DNA of 32,039 nucleotides from an uncultured Acidimicrobiaceae bacterium. GTDB lineage: Bacteria; Actinomycetota; Acidimicrobiia; Spongiisociales; UBA5794. Numbering within the stretch: the stretch's first letter is position 1; the number at the start of each line of letters is the position of its first letter. Position numbers and translations under genes: made by a program. The notes beneath the pieces were generated by a model. That model saw only the letters and a program-made list of their open reading frames with translations, did no database searches and had not been told where the DNA came from. This document shows, in pieces, positions 7,992-18,536 of the stretch. The stretch lies in NCBI GenBank assembly GCA_947258375.1, contig CAMYIJ010000032.1, positions 1 through 32,039 of the forward strand, given 5' to 3'.

Positions 7992-10609
7992 AACGCGGCG
8001 AGCGCCTCCCGCGCGGCCCCGGCCGCCTGCGCCACGGCCCCGTCGATTTCGGCTCCGTTCGGGCCCCCCGCCTGGGACAACTCCGGATCGCGGCTTCCCC
8101 CGCCACCCAGCACACGGGCGCCCGCTGCGGCGATATCGGCCGCGGAGATTCCGGATTCGACGAGGTCTTTCGAGACGAATGCCACGAGGGCTCCCTTGCC
8201 GTCGACGGCCGAGCCGATTACTCCGACGCCGGACCCGAGTTTGTCTCGCACCTGGAAGGCCAGAGACCGGAGATCGCCGGCTTGGAGCCCTGGAGCACTG
8301 GCGGCAACGAGTTTGTTGGAACCAAAGGAGTCGGCTCCGGCAAGAAGTTGATCGGCCAGGCCGCCGCGGGCCTGCGCCTCGAATTCTTCGATTCGATCCT
8401 CTTGCTCACGGATACGTGCGGCCGCCGAGCGGGCCGCGGTAACGAGTTGGCCGGGCTGGGCCCGCAACTGCGACTCAGCGTCTTCGATTTGGCGGCGCAT
8501 GTCGAGGACATGGTCATAGGCCGTAATGCCGGTGACCGCCTCGACTCGCCTGGTGTTCGCCGCCACCGAGCCCTCCGTGACCAGAATCAAGGGACCCACC
8601 TGTCCCGTTGTCCGAACATGGGTGCCGCCGCAGAACTCCGTTGAGTAGTCCCCGGTCTTGACGACGCGCACATCGTCGTCATATTTGTCGCCGAAAAAGG
8701 CCAGGGCTCCCATGGCTTCCGCTTCATCCTTGGTGGTTTCGATGGTGGTTACAGCTGCGTTCTCGACGATGCGCTCGTTGACGAGTTTCTCCACGCCGCG
8801 CAACTCCTCGGCGGCAACTGCACTGAAGTGGCTGAAGTCGAAGCGCAGCCGCTCCGGTTCGACGAGACTGCCGGCCTGGTTGGCGTGATCGCCGAGCACC
8901 CGGCGGAGCCCCCAGTGCAGCATGTGAGTGCCGGTGTGGTTCTTGCGGATCATCTCGCGACGCCCCGCGTCGACGCGGGCGTCCGCATCTTGATCGGTGT
9001 GGATGGAGCCGTCGACCACTTCGCCCCGGTGCGATCGCAATCCGGCGACCGCGAACTGTGTGTCGAAGACCCGGAGGGTGCCCGACGCAGTACGGATGAT
9101 TCCGGTGTCGCCCACCTGACCGCCGGATTCGGCGTAGAACGGTGTGCTGTCGAGGAAGACTTCAACATGCTCGCCGACTTCGACCGCTCCCACAGATTCA
9201 CCTTCGCGCAGAATCGCGAGAATGCGGCTGGGTGCTTCTTCCAGGTCGTACCCTACGAACTCGGTGGTTTCGACGCCGCGCAACAGCTTCAAGTAGACGT
9301 CGTGCCGGGCGGCAACGTCCGTGCCCTTGTAGGCCTCCTTGGAACGCTTCCGTTGTTCTTCCATGGCCGCGTCGAAACCGGCGCGATCGAGGTCGTAGCC
9401 GCGCTCGCCGAGGATCTCCGCGGTGACGTCGACCGGGAACCCGAATGTGTCGTGCAGCTTGAAAGCAGTCTCGCCGGACAGGGTTGCGCCTTCGTCGAGC
9501 TCCGTGAGCTCTTCGTCGAGCAGCGACACTCCGGAAGCCAGTGTTCTGCGGAACGCATGTTCCTCTCGCGTGACGACGTCGATGATGTAGTCCTCCTGAG
9601 CCTTCAGGTCCGGATAGGCCTCCGCCATGACCTCCATAGTGGCCCTGGCGAGCTGCGGCATCACGGGATCGTTCGTGCCGTACAGGTAGGCGTGGCGCAC
9701 GGTGCGCCGCAGCAGCCGCCGAAGAACGTAGCCGCGGCCCTCGTTCGAGGGGACCACTTTGTCGCCGATGAGGAACGTGATGGAACGGCCGTGGTCGGCC
9801 ATCAGGCGCAGGCTCACGTCGGAACTGTGGCTGTCGCCGAGGCTCAGTCCGGTGGCCCCTTCGGCGGCGGCGAGCACGGGCCGGATCGCGTCGGTGAGAA
9901 AGATGTTGTAAGTGCCCTGCAGCAGGGAAGCCATCCGTTCGAGCCCGAGGCCGGTGTCGATGTTCTTGGCGGGGAGATCGCCGATGACGTGATATGGGTC
10001 GTCCTGGATGTGCTGCATAAAGACGAGGTTGTAGAACTCCATGAACCTCTCGTCGTCGACCGCCGGCCCACCATCCTCGCCATGCTCCGGTCCCTTGTCG
10101 TAGAACAGCTCCGAAGATGGGCCGCACGGCCCGGGCACACCCATTTGCCAGAAGTTGTCCTTGTCGAGCCGCTGGACGTGATCGGCCGGCACGCCGACGC
10201 CGTCGATCCAGATTTCGGCCGCCTCGTCATCGGAGAGGTGGACCGTGTACCAGAGGCGCTCGGGGTCGAGGCCGTAGCCCTCGGTGGCGAGCTCGTAGGC
10301 CCACGGAATGGCCTTCTCCTTGAAGTACTCACCGAAACTGAAGTTTCCCATCATCTCGAAGAAGGTCAGGTGGCGGGCGGTGGTGCCCACGATGTCGATG
10401 TCGACGGTGCGGGCACATTTCTGCACGGAGACAGCGCGCGGCTGCGGGGGCTCCACCTCGCCGAGCAGGTACGGCTTGAACGGCACCATTCCCGCATTCG
10501 TCAGCAGCAGCGTCGGATCTATGGGGATCAGAGACGCGCTGGGCGTGATGAGGTGGTCCCGCTGCGCGAAGAAGTCGACAAAGGTACGGCGAATTGAGTT
10601 GGTATCCAT
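7988..10609 (-). CDS. alaS: Alanyl-tRNA synthetase
   Basis: AlaRS charges tRNA-Ala and edits misacylated Ser/Gly. At 873 residues it has the full bacterial length. The class II catalytic core occupies the N-terminus: LLLTNAGMVPFKPYLLG (34-50), the motif 2 region RHLTFFEMMGNFSFGEYF (79-96), and motif 3 GLGLERM (220-226). The editing domain has the zinc HxxxH (H558, H562) and CxxxH (C660, H664). The C-Ala region follows to the end, finishing in a Gly-rich stretch (GARVLGGGGSRDPELSQAGG). It starts at ATG 10609, 67 bases after hisS. A hairpin lies in that gap. No T-box-like leader fits in so short a space. Confidence 0.97.
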   Translation of the reverse strand: MDTNSIRRTFVDFFAQRDHLITPSASLIPIDPTLLLTNAGMVPFKPYLLGEVEPPQPRAVSVQKCARTVDIDIVGTTARHLTFFEMMGNFSFGEYFKEKAIPWAYELATEGYGLDPERLWYTVHLSDDEAAEIWIDGVGVPADHVQRLDKDNFWQMGVPGPCGPSSELFYDKGPEHGEDGGPAVDDERFMEFYNLVFMQHIQDDPYHVIGDLPAKNIDTGLGLERMASLLQGTYNIFLTDAIRPVLAAAEGATGLSLGDSHSSDVSLRLMADHGRSITFLIGDKVVPSNEGRGYVLRRLLRRTVRHAYLYGTNDPVMPQLARATMEVMAEAYPDLKAQEDYIIDVVTREEHAFRRTLASGVSLLDEELTELDEGATLSGETAFKLHDTFGFPVDVTAEILGERGYDLDRAGFDAAMEEQRKRSKEAYKGTDVAARHDVYLKLLRGVETTEFVGYDLEEAPSRILAILREGESVGAVEVGEHVEVFLDSTPFYAESGGQVGDTGIIRTASGTLRVFDTQFAVAGLRSHRGEVVDGSIHTDQDADARVDAGRREMIRKNHTGTHMLHWGLRRVLGDHANQAGSLVEPERLRFDFSHFSAVAAEELRGVEKLVNERIVENAAVTTIETTKDEAEAMGALAFFGDKYDDDVRVVKTGDYSTEFCGGTHVRTTGQVGPLILVTEGSVAANTRRVEAVTGITAYDHVLDMRRQIEDAESQLRAQPGQLVTAARSAAARIREQEDRIEEFEAQARGGLADQLLAGADSFGSNKLVAASAPGLQAGDLRSLAFQVRDKLGSGVGVIGSAVDGKGALVAFVSKDLVESGISAADIAAAGARVLGGGGSRDPELSQAGGPNGAEIDGAVAQAAGAAREALAAL

Positions 10610-10633
10610 CAGCGCAGGAAGGTTAGCTCCTGC

Positions 10634-10654
10634 CTCGGGTGGCCTGAACCCGAG
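10634..10654. terminator. Perfect hairpin between hisS and alaS
   Basis: CTCGGGT (10634-10640) pairs perfectly with ACCCGAG (10648-10654) around a 7-base loop. It starts about 22 bases after the hisS stop and about 25 bases before the alaS ATG on the minus strand. No T-run follows, so it may attenuate, protect an mRNA end or do nothing. Confidence 0.35.
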
Positions 10655-10676
10655 CCCAACCTTCCGCCGTCAGCGT

Positions 10677-12011
10677 TCAGCGCGGAGTCGTCCCCAGGAG
10701 CCGATGGCAGGTCTCCTCCAGCGTCCCCAGCTCGACCGTTTGGCTGTCCCCGCTCACCATGTCCTTGACCTGGGCGGTTCCCGCACTCCACTCGTCCCCT
10801 CCGATGATCACTGCCAGACGGTGGCCCTTGCGGTCGGCGTACTTCAGCTGACTACCAAGCTTCCTGGCCTCCGGGTAGAGCTCAACCGATAGGCCGCCAC
10901 GCCGCAGGGACGCCGCCACACCGACGTAATCGGCCGAGCGGGACCCGTCGAACATCGTCATGAGAATCGAGGGCCCCGCATCTGACGTGTCGAGCTTGCC
11001 GATCTCCTCGAGAGCTGCCAGCAACCGGTCGACCCCCAGGGATGCCCCGACTCCCGGCAGTCGCTGCTTCGTGTAGATCGACGCCAGGTCGTCGTAGCGG
11101 CCGCCGGAACACACGCTTCCGATCTCAGGAATTTCGGCGAGGAAGGTCTCGAAGACCGTGCCGGTGTAGTAGTCGAGACCGCGAGCGATCGATAGATCGA
11201 CCCTGGCACGTGAGGGCGCAACACCGGCCGCGGCCAAACCGGCGACGACTTCCGTGAGGGCGGCAACGCCGGCATCGGCCGCCCCCCCGGCAAGCTCGGC
11301 CACTCGCGCCAGGACCTCTTCGTTGGTTCCGGTGACCGTGAGGGCGGCGAGGAGGCGATCGGCCTGGGCCGGAGAGGCTCCCACCAGCTCGCGCAGTTCA
11401 CCGGCCACGGCGTCGCGCCCGATCTTGGGCAGCTTGTCGATGCTACGAAGCACGTCCGCGGTGTGTTCGGCCAATTCGAGCTCGGAGAGCAGCCCCGCAA
11501 GCACGAGGCGATTGTTGAGATGGATGGTGAACTCGCCGATGTCGAGAGCGGCAAAGATGTCGTGGATGACGAGCGCGGCCTCGGTGTCTGCGGCGAGACT
11601 CTCGGTGCCGATCGTGTCGAAGTCGCATTGGAGGAATTCGCGATACCGACCCCGCTGCGTGTTTTCTCCCCGCCAAACAGGTCCCACGTGGTAGCGCTTG
11701 AACGGCACCCCGAGCTCGCCGAAGTGCTGGGCCACGAATCGCGCCAGCGGTACGGTGAGATCGAAACGCAGGGCGACATCCCGGCCGCCATTGTCCTCGA
11801 AGCGGTACAGCTGTTTGTCGGTCTCGGCGCCACCCTTGCCGAGCAGGATCTCTGTGTACTCGAGCGCCGGAGTGTCGATCGGGACGTATCCGTGCGACCG
11901 GAAGACCGCCCGAGCTGTGTCGATGAGCCACTCGCGGCTCTGCATCGCATCCGGGAGGAAGTCCCGGAAGCCCTTGAGCGTCCGCGGCTGGATAATCCGT
12001 CGGTCGTTCAT
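10677..12011 (-). CDS. hisS: Histidyl-tRNA synthetase, with eukaryote/archaea-like motif 2
   Basis: HisRS charges tRNA-His. The class II fold is clear: LKGFRDFLP near the start (12-20), motif 2 region KRYHVGPVWRGE ... RGRYREFLQCDFD (105-132), and the two histidine-binding signatures ARGLDYYTG (276-284) and SVCSGGRYDDL (299-309). Length is 444 residues. Motif 2 reads REFxQCDFD, close to human and yeast HisRS, rather than the RQFHQxGxE found in E. coli HisRS. I chose ATG 12011 because homology begins there and it overlaps the stop of the preceding small gene (ATGA); the frame stays open upstream to 12194 but that part is a shadow of the small gene. It precedes alaS, as commonly seen in actinobacteria. 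Confidence 0.94.
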   Translation of the reverse strand: MNDRRIIQPRTLKGFRDFLPDAMQSREWLIDTARAVFRSHGYVPIDTPALEYTEILLGKGGAETDKQLYRFEDNGGRDVALRFDLTVPLARFVAQHFGELGVPFKRYHVGPVWRGENTQRGRYREFLQCDFDTIGTESLAADTEAALVIHDIFAALDIGEFTIHLNNRLVLAGLLSELELAEHTADVLRSIDKLPKIGRDAVAGELRELVGASPAQADRLLAALTVTGTNEEVLARVAELAGGAADAGVAALTEVVAGLAAAGVAPSRARVDLSIARGLDYYTGTVFETFLAEIPEIGSVCSGGRYDDLASIYTKQRLPGVGASLGVDRLLAALEEIGKLDTSDAGPSILMTMFDGSRSADYVGVAASLRRGGLSVELYPEARKLGSQLKYADRKGHRLAVIIGGDEWSAGTAQVKDMVSGDSQTVELGTLEETCHRLLGTTPR

Positions 12012-12211
12012 CGCCCGCGGTGCCCGGCATCGTCCGGAGCCAGCCGTTCGGCCACGGAATCGAGCCAGGCCGCCGCCTGGTTCTTGCCGGCGGCGACCAG
12101 GTTGGCCGGCGTGAGCCTCTGTCGGGCCTTCCTCACCTGCGCCGCCAGGTAGCCGAATCCGCCGAGTGTGGCGGCGACGCCCGCGACGAACCATCGAATA
12201 CGAACGAACAT
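12008..12211 (-). CDS. Small membrane-anchored protein, possibly DUF6167-like
   Basis: A 67-residue protein starting at ATG 12211. One hydrophobic helix lies at about 7-23 (FVAGVAATLGGFGYLAAQV), followed by a basic patch (RKARQRL), the stretch TPANLVAAG and an amphipathic tail ending AWLDSVAERL. The stop overlaps the hisS ATG by four bases, and the start is 9 bases after the rarA stop, so it is embedded in the operon. The layout (short N-terminal helix, Arg-rich turn, LTPxxL) resembles small actinobacterial proteins found near alaS and annotated DUF6167; this is recalled resemblance, not a search result. Function unknown. No Shine-Dalgarno is visible. Confidence 0.6.
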   Translation of the reverse strand: MFVRIRWFVAGVAATLGGFGYLAAQVRKARQRLTPANLVAAGKNQAAAWLDSVAERLAPDDAGHRGR

Positions 12212-12220
12212 AGCGCGAGC

Positions 12221-13582
12221 TTACCCGTCGCCCGGAGGCCCGGTGGAGCGCTCCCGCTTGCCGAGCACCTCGTCGGCGATCCTGAGCCGGTCGGCCAACG
12301 GCGCCTCGTCACCATGATGGCGCGGGCGGTAAAGACCGTCGGCGCGCACCCCTTCCGGGAGGTGACTCTGTTCGATCACCCCGCGAGGGTCGTCGTGCGG
12401 ATAGCGATACCCGACTCCGATACCCAGCTTCTTCTCTCCTGCCGTGGCCGCCGATCTCAGGTGCTCCGGCACCGGCGCCGTGCTCGTCCTCTCGACCGCC
12501 TCGACGCTTCGGCCGATGGCTTCCTTGACAGAGTTCGACTTGGGAGCCGCCGCCAGGTAGATCACTCCCTGCGTGAGAGCGAATGACGCCTCCGGCAAGC
12601 CAACTACTTCGAGAGCGCGGAAGGCGTCGATGGCCACGCCGAGCGCCGCGGGGTCGGCGAGCCCGACATCCTCAGATGCAAAGATGATCATGCGTCGCGC
12701 CACGAACTTGGGATCCTCGCCGGCGCCCAGCATGGTGTGCAGCCAGTAGAGCGCGGCGTCGACGTCGCTGCCCCGCATGCTCTTGATGAAGGCGGAGATG
12801 ACGTCGTAGTGGCGATCGCCTCCCTTGTCGTAGCGGATGACACGCCGCTGCAGCGCCTCCGAGATGATGTCAACATCGATCCCGGCGCCGCGACCGTCCG
12901 CGATGGCGGCGGCGACCTCCAGAGCGGTCAGCGCCAGCCGGGCGTCGCCGCCGACCCTCTCCGCGAGTGCCGTGACGGCATCATCGGTGATATGCGGTTT
13001 GCCGCCGAGGCCGCGCATTGCGTCGGTATGAGCCCGCCCGATCAGCTCCTCGACCTCTGGTTCGGAAAGCGGTTCCGTGCGGAAGATGGTCGAGCGGCTG
13101 ATCAGGGGCGAGTTCACCTCGAAGAAGGGGTTCTCGGTCGTGGCACCTATCAGGATCACAATGCCGTCCTCGACCCCGGGAAGCAGCGCGTCCTGCTGCG
13201 ACTTGGAGAAGCGGTGGATCTCATCGAGAAACAGCACGGTGCGCGCCCCGCTGTCTTCGAGCCGCTGCGAGGCGCCGGCCAGCACGCTGCGCACGTCCTT
13301 GACCCCCGCCGATACCGCGGACAGCTGCTCGAAGCGAGCGCGCCCGTAGGAAGCGACGAGGCGGGCCAGGGTCGTCTTCCCGGTGCCCGGTGGGCCCCAC
13401 AGGATCATGCTGACGAGCCGACCCGATTCGACCACCGAGCGGAATGCGGCGTCGTGATCCAGCAGGTGCCTCTGGCCGGCAACCTCGTCGAGACTGGTGG
13501 GCCGCATGCGCGCCGCCAGCGGAGCGGCGGCGCCGCGCCGTTCGGCCCGCTCCCCCGCAAAGAGATCATCCTGGGTGCTCAA
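12221..13582 (-). CDS. rarA: Replication-associated recombination protein RarA (MgsA/WRNIP1 family AAA+ ATPase)
   Basis: RarA is a clamp-loader-like AAA+ ATPase that acts at stalled replication forks. The 453-residue protein has the N-terminal QDDLF peptide (4-8), a short peptide that in E. coli RarA resembles SSB- or clamp-contact tails, the RPTSLDEVAGQ box (27-36), Walker A GPPGTGKT (63-70), Walker B VLFLDEIHR (116-124), and sensor 1 GATTENP (147-153). The C-terminal tetramerisation region contains KSMRGSDVDAALYWL and the closing GVGYRYPHD...GVIEQSHLPEG. The start is TTG 13582 with GAGGT about 8 bases upstream. It follows aspS after 54 bases. Confidence 0.94.
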   Translation of the reverse strand: MSTQDDLFAGERAERRGAAAPLAARMRPTSLDEVAGQRHLLDHDAAFRSVVESGRLVSMILWGPPGTGKTTLARLVASYGRARFEQLSAVSAGVKDVRSVLAGASQRLEDSGARTVLFLDEIHRFSKSQQDALLPGVEDGIVILIGATTENPFFEVNSPLISRSTIFRTEPLSEPEVEELIGRAHTDAMRGLGGKPHITDDAVTALAERVGGDARLALTALEVAAAIADGRGAGIDVDIISEALQRRVIRYDKGGDRHYDVISAFIKSMRGSDVDAALYWLHTMLGAGEDPKFVARRMIIFASEDVGLADPAALGVAIDAFRALEVVGLPEASFALTQGVIYLAAAPKSNSVKEAIGRSVEAVERTSTAPVPEHLRSAATAGEKKLGIGVGYRYPHDDPRGVIEQSHLPEGVRADGLYRPRHHGDEAPLADRLRIADEVLGKRERSTGPPGDG

Positions 13583-13636
13583 ACCGAGACCTCGCCGTCG
13601 GGACCGGACAATCCCTGCATCCGCCGTCCGGCCGGG

Positions 13637-15421
<1,785 letters not shown>

Positions 15422-15533
15422 GTAGGCGACTCCTTCGGCATTCGGATAGGTGGGACTTGGCGGACTGGATCATCGAGAGCTGAGGCGGCCCCTGCCTTCT
15501 GCAGATCCTGGCCGCCCGAGGTGACGCTCGGTC

Positions 15534-16178
15534 CTACAGATCCTGCAGGAAAGGGTTGGTGCGCCGCTCGAGCCCCAGGGTAGTCCGTGGGCCGTGACCC
15601 GGAAGTACCTCGGTGTCGTCGGGATAGGCGAGAACCCGGGTCCGCATCGACTCCATGAGCTGCGGGTAGCTTCCGCCGGGCAAATCCGTACGTCCGATCG
15701 AACCGGCAAAGAGTTGATCCCCCGAGAACATGATGCCTTCGTCTTCGAGGACGAAGCAACAGTGCCCGGGGGTGTGGCCCGGGGTATGGACGACCTGGAA
15801 GTCGAAGCCGGCGAGGCTCAGGACCGTCTTGTCGTCCAGCGGCCGGAACTCCGGCGGATCGAACTCGTCCGTCTCGACGACGATGCCGAACATGGATCGC
15901 AGGATCGCGACGGGATCCTGAACTAGAAAGTCGTCGTCGGGATGCAGGAAGGCATCGACTCCGGTCGCGGTGACAACCCCACCGGCCCCTCCCATGTGGT
16001 CGATATGGCCGTGAGTGAGCAGCAGCGCCACCGGCGTGAGCTCGTGCTTTGCCAGCAGACCGACGACAGCCTCGGGATCCGGCGGGGCATCGATGACAAC
16101 GGCAAACCCGCCGGCCTCCGGCGCCACAACATAGGTATTGGTCGCGGCGAGCCATAGCTCGCGAGATTCAATGATCAC
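15534..16178 (-). CDS. Metallo-beta-lactamase-fold hydrolase (glyoxalase II-like)
   Basis: The 214-residue protein has all the expected metal ligands: THGHIDHMGG (H56, H58, D60, H61), H135 in TPGHTPGHC, D154 in FSGDQLF, and H195 in LPGHGP. This is the two-metal site of the glyoxalase II / hydroxyacylglutathione hydrolase-like branch. It lacks the longer C-terminal glutathione-binding region of classical GloB, so the thioester substrate is unknown. The start is GTG 16178 with no obvious Shine-Dalgarno. A homologous gene sits between relA and hisS in M. tuberculosis, so this is a conserved neighbour rather than part of the pilin operon upstream. An 80-base gap containing a strong inverted repeat separates it from the pilX-like gene. 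Confidence 0.9.
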   Translation of the reverse strand: MIIESRELWLAATNTYVVAPEAGGFAVVIDAPPDPEAVVGLLAKHELTPVALLLTHGHIDHMGGAGGVVTATGVDAFLHPDDDFLVQDPVAILRSMFGIVVETDEFDPPEFRPLDDKTVLSLAGFDFQVVHTPGHTPGHCCFVLEDEGIMFSGDQLFAGSIGRTDLPGGSYPQLMESMRTRVLAYPDDTEVLPGHGPRTTLGLERRTNPFLQDL

Positions 16179-16201
16179 GCAGGGAAGACTAGACCCACGG
16201 T

Positions 16202-16254
16202 GCGTCTGTTGTGCCTACAGAGGCGCTATTCCGCGCGGAGCGCACAACAGGCGC
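16202..16254. terminator. Long inverted repeat just after the pilX-like gene
   Basis: Bases 16202-16214 (GCGTCTGTTGTGC) and 16242-16254 (GCACAACAGGCGC) can form a 13 bp stem with one G-T pair; the 27-base loop can hold an alternative inner stem (16223-16227 with 16239-16243). It begins 5 bases after the pilX-like stop (minus strand) and ends about 24 bases before the MBL start. There is no U-run, so it may be a factor-dependent terminator, an RNA-stabilising structure or an operator. Confidence 0.45.
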
Positions 16255-16258
16255 CTAC

Positions 16259-17899
16259 TCAGGGACATCCGCCCGACTCAGCCCAGCATGGCTCCGGGAT
16301 CTCCTGCCAGTTGGAGAACGTCCAGTCGTTGTTGAGGACCGGGAAGAACGGTGGGCGAATCACCTCGAGGCGCTCGTCGAAACTGAACTCCGCGTCGACA
16401 CAAGCGCTCAGGTTGCCCGTGCCGATTGAGGCGTGCGACCCGTGCGTCTTGATCTTGGAGTTCCCAGGAGACACGCAGTTGCCGCTGTCGAGGCACCGCT
16501 GCGCAATGTGCATGTCGCCGCTCTGGTTCAGTATCGAGCCGTAGATGTTCAGTTCACCGTCGCTGCCAATCGCGTTGGGGTTGATCCAGATCTCACCGCT
16601 GGCGATCAGGGCGAGCACGTCGTCTCCGTTCAGTCCGTCGGCGTAGAGGACATCTGATCCAATGATGATGTTGCTGCGGTCCGAGGAGTTGCCGGCGTAC
16701 ATCGTCAAGGCGCCGTCGAGGACGAACGGCGTGGCCTCGTTGCGTCCCACGATCAGCAACTCATCAGCCCACAGGGCACCGTTACTCGGGATGTCGTACG
16801 TTCCGAGGACCGTCCAGGCCGCATCCTGCGAGGCCTGGCTGAAACGTGCCAGCTTCTCCTTGCTCTCGCTGAGCGGAATGTTGCAGGTGTTGTCTTTCGG
16901 TACCTCAGTGGCGTACGAGATCTGCAATCGGGTGCCGCCTGCCGTCGTCTCCACGAGGTAGGCGACGACATCGGACGGGATTGAGGTGTTCACTGTCTTG
17001 TCGAGGCAGATCCCGCCCCCACTGCAGGCTGCCACCGCGGCCGCGTCGAGATCGTCCCAGAACACGTCGAAGTCGATGGGATCGGGGAAGACGTCTGTGA
17101 TTGTTTCGCCGAGCAGGTTGAAGTTGCCGGTGCTGTCCCAGCCCTGCGCCCCGTTCATCCAGATCGGCGGGTGGTACCGCTCGCTCTTCACCTTGAGGTC
17201 GAGAACGATGGCGTCCTCCGCGTAGACGTCGCCGTGGGCCTCGCCGCCGGTCTCATATCCGACATTCCCACCCGAGTAGACCTTGCCGAAGGTCTTGTCG
17301 TTGGGGCCGAAGAAGAGGTCCTCCTCGGTCAGAAAGACGAACTCGCTCGCAGCCTCGGGAGCGATCTCGACGCTAAGGGACCGCTGCGCCGGACGGTCCG
17401 CCTGCTTGGCGATGATCTCGACCTCGAGAGGGTCGCCCCCAACCGGTGGCACCACATGCATGAGAACCCCTATGTCATCGAACGCAGGGGCCTCCCCCAG
17501 CAAGAGCGGGTGCTCGTAGTAGGTGTCGGTGAATTCGTACGTCCAGGTCGCACAGTCGGCGAGCCATGCATTCCCGGGGTTGACAACCGAGTCGAATGAC
17601 AGGGAGCCGGTATCCGAACAACGGCGCGGTGCCTCAGCCTCGTCGACGTACCCCTGGTAGTACAGAGGGTCGATTGTCAGCTTCGTGGCGTACCGATCCA
17701 GCATGGCTTCCCCGGCCGCAAGGGTGGCGTCCTCGCCGGCATAGAAGTCGGACTGCGTGGTCTGCGAGATGGCCAGCCTCTGAACGAGGAAAGTGATCAG
17801 AGCAATGGCGAGAACGCCCATGACCACGACGGCCAGCGCGGCTCCATCCTCTCCTCGGCTCACTCGTGCCGGCAGGCTCGCCTGAGAGCTACGGCGCAT
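16259..17899 (-). CDS. PilX-like type IV pilus assembly protein with large cysteine-containing passenger
   Basis: A 546-residue protein. After a short basic leader, EDGAALAVVVMGVLAIALITFLVQ (17-40) forms the hydrophobic N-terminal helix typical of PilX_N proteins, followed by SQTTQSDFYAGEDATLAAGEAMLDRYA, the conserved helical extension of that family. The glutamate-5 of ordinary pilins is absent, as is usual for PilX. The remainder is extracellular-type: beta-rich, acidic and glycine/asparagine-rich, with spaced Cys pairs (for example CSGGGIC, CLDSGNC and C-terminal PCWAESGGC) suited to disulfides. The section with VYSGGNVGYETGGEAHGDVYAEDAIVL and later GELNIYGSILNQSGDMHI recalls beta-solenoid passengers of actinobacterial PilX-like proteins. 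Canonical PilX is a minor pilin promoting assembly and adhesion and is under 200 residues, so this one is about three times longer. ATG 17899 overlaps the pilW-like end by 11 bases with GAGG upstream. Confidence 0.75.
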   Translation of the reverse strand: MRRSSQASLPARVSRGEDGAALAVVVMGVLAIALITFLVQRLAISQTTQSDFYAGEDATLAAGEAMLDRYATKLTIDPLYYQGYVDEAEAPRRCSDTGSLSFDSVVNPGNAWLADCATWTYEFTDTYYEHPLLLGEAPAFDDIGVLMHVVPPVGGDPLEVEIIAKQADRPAQRSLSVEIAPEAASEFVFLTEEDLFFGPNDKTFGKVYSGGNVGYETGGEAHGDVYAEDAIVLDLKVKSERYHPPIWMNGAQGWDSTGNFNLLGETITDVFPDPIDFDVFWDDLDAAAVAACSGGGICLDKTVNTSIPSDVVAYLVETTAGGTRLQISYATEVPKDNTCNIPLSESKEKLARFSQASQDAAWTVLGTYDIPSNGALWADELLIVGRNEATPFVLDGALTMYAGNSSDRSNIIIGSDVLYADGLNGDDVLALIASGEIWINPNAIGSDGELNIYGSILNQSGDMHIAQRCLDSGNCVSPGNSKIKTHGSHASIGTGNLSACVDAEFSFDERLEVIRPPFFPVLNNDWTFSNWQEIPEPCWAESGGCP

Positions 17900-18536
17900 T
17901 TCTCAACCTCACTTCGTGTCTCACCTGGAGGGGCTCTTCCGCAGAGATGTTCGGGTCGGGGTCGACCCTCACGACGATCTGCACTAGAGAGAACCGGCAC
18001 GACGCACTGGTGCCGCATGACGTTGTCAGTACTTCAGATCCCGTCGCCCACTCGGCGCCCTGGAACAACGGGTCGCCGTCGGACAGCACGTTGGCGACAA
18101 CTCGCCTTGAATTGGCCGTTCCCGTGAAGGTCCACGGAGGGCCCCCGGCGTCGGCCACGGTGACATCACGCATGAGGTCACACAGGTCTCCGCTGCACCC
18201 GCTGACGTAGTACCGGTAGCGCTCCGGACCGTCCGCGTCGCGGGCGCGATCGCTGTAGAACACGAGCTCTGGTGCCGGCCAGCCTGACTCCAACGAGGCG
18301 ACGGCGAAGGCTCCGTCGGTGAGGGGGATCGATTGGCGTAGCTCCACCGCTAGGTCGGCGCTGGCCGTCTGCACCTCGCGTAGCGCCGATGCTCTCGCTT
18401 CTTCGAGAGAAGCGCTGCGGTTGAACGAAGAGAAGACGACGAGGAAGGCTGCCGAGATGATCGCGGCCATCGCTCCCGCGACCATCAACTCTGTCAGAGT
18501 GATCCCCGACTCGTCGCGCAGCAGTCGTCTCAACAT
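17889..18536 (-). CDS. PilW-like minor type IV prepilin
   Basis: A 215-residue prepilin. The leader is short and basic (MLRRLLRDESG), the predicted prepilin peptidase site is G11/I12, and the mature protein begins ITLTE with glutamate at position +5 (E16), followed by an unbroken hydrophobic helix (about 17-38). The globular part contains paired Cys (CSGDLC; CGTSASC), probably disulfides, and ends in beta-rich sequence. PilW-type proteins are minor pilins that help form the initiating tip complex. I prefer ATG 18536 over GTG 18554, since it gives a normal leader; it overlaps the pilV-like gene by 7 bases. It overlaps the pilX-like start by 11 bases, so the three genes form one operon. Assignment to PilW rather than PilJ/GspJ-like is by order and size. 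Confidence 0.75.
   Translation of the reverse strand: MLRRLLRDESGITLTELMVAGAMAAIISAAFLVVFSSFNRSASLEEARASALREVQTASADLAVELRQSIPLTDGAFAVASLESGWPAPELVFYSDRARDADGPERYRYYVSGCSGDLCDLMRDVTVADAGGPPWTFTGTANSRRVVANVLSDGDPLFQGAEWATGSEVLTTSCGTSASCRFSLVQIVVRVDPDPNISAEEPLQVRHEVRLRNAP

Noticed and set aside
8828..10597. Long plus-strand open frame opposite alaS
   Set aside because: Antisense shadow; alaS carries every catalytic and editing motif.
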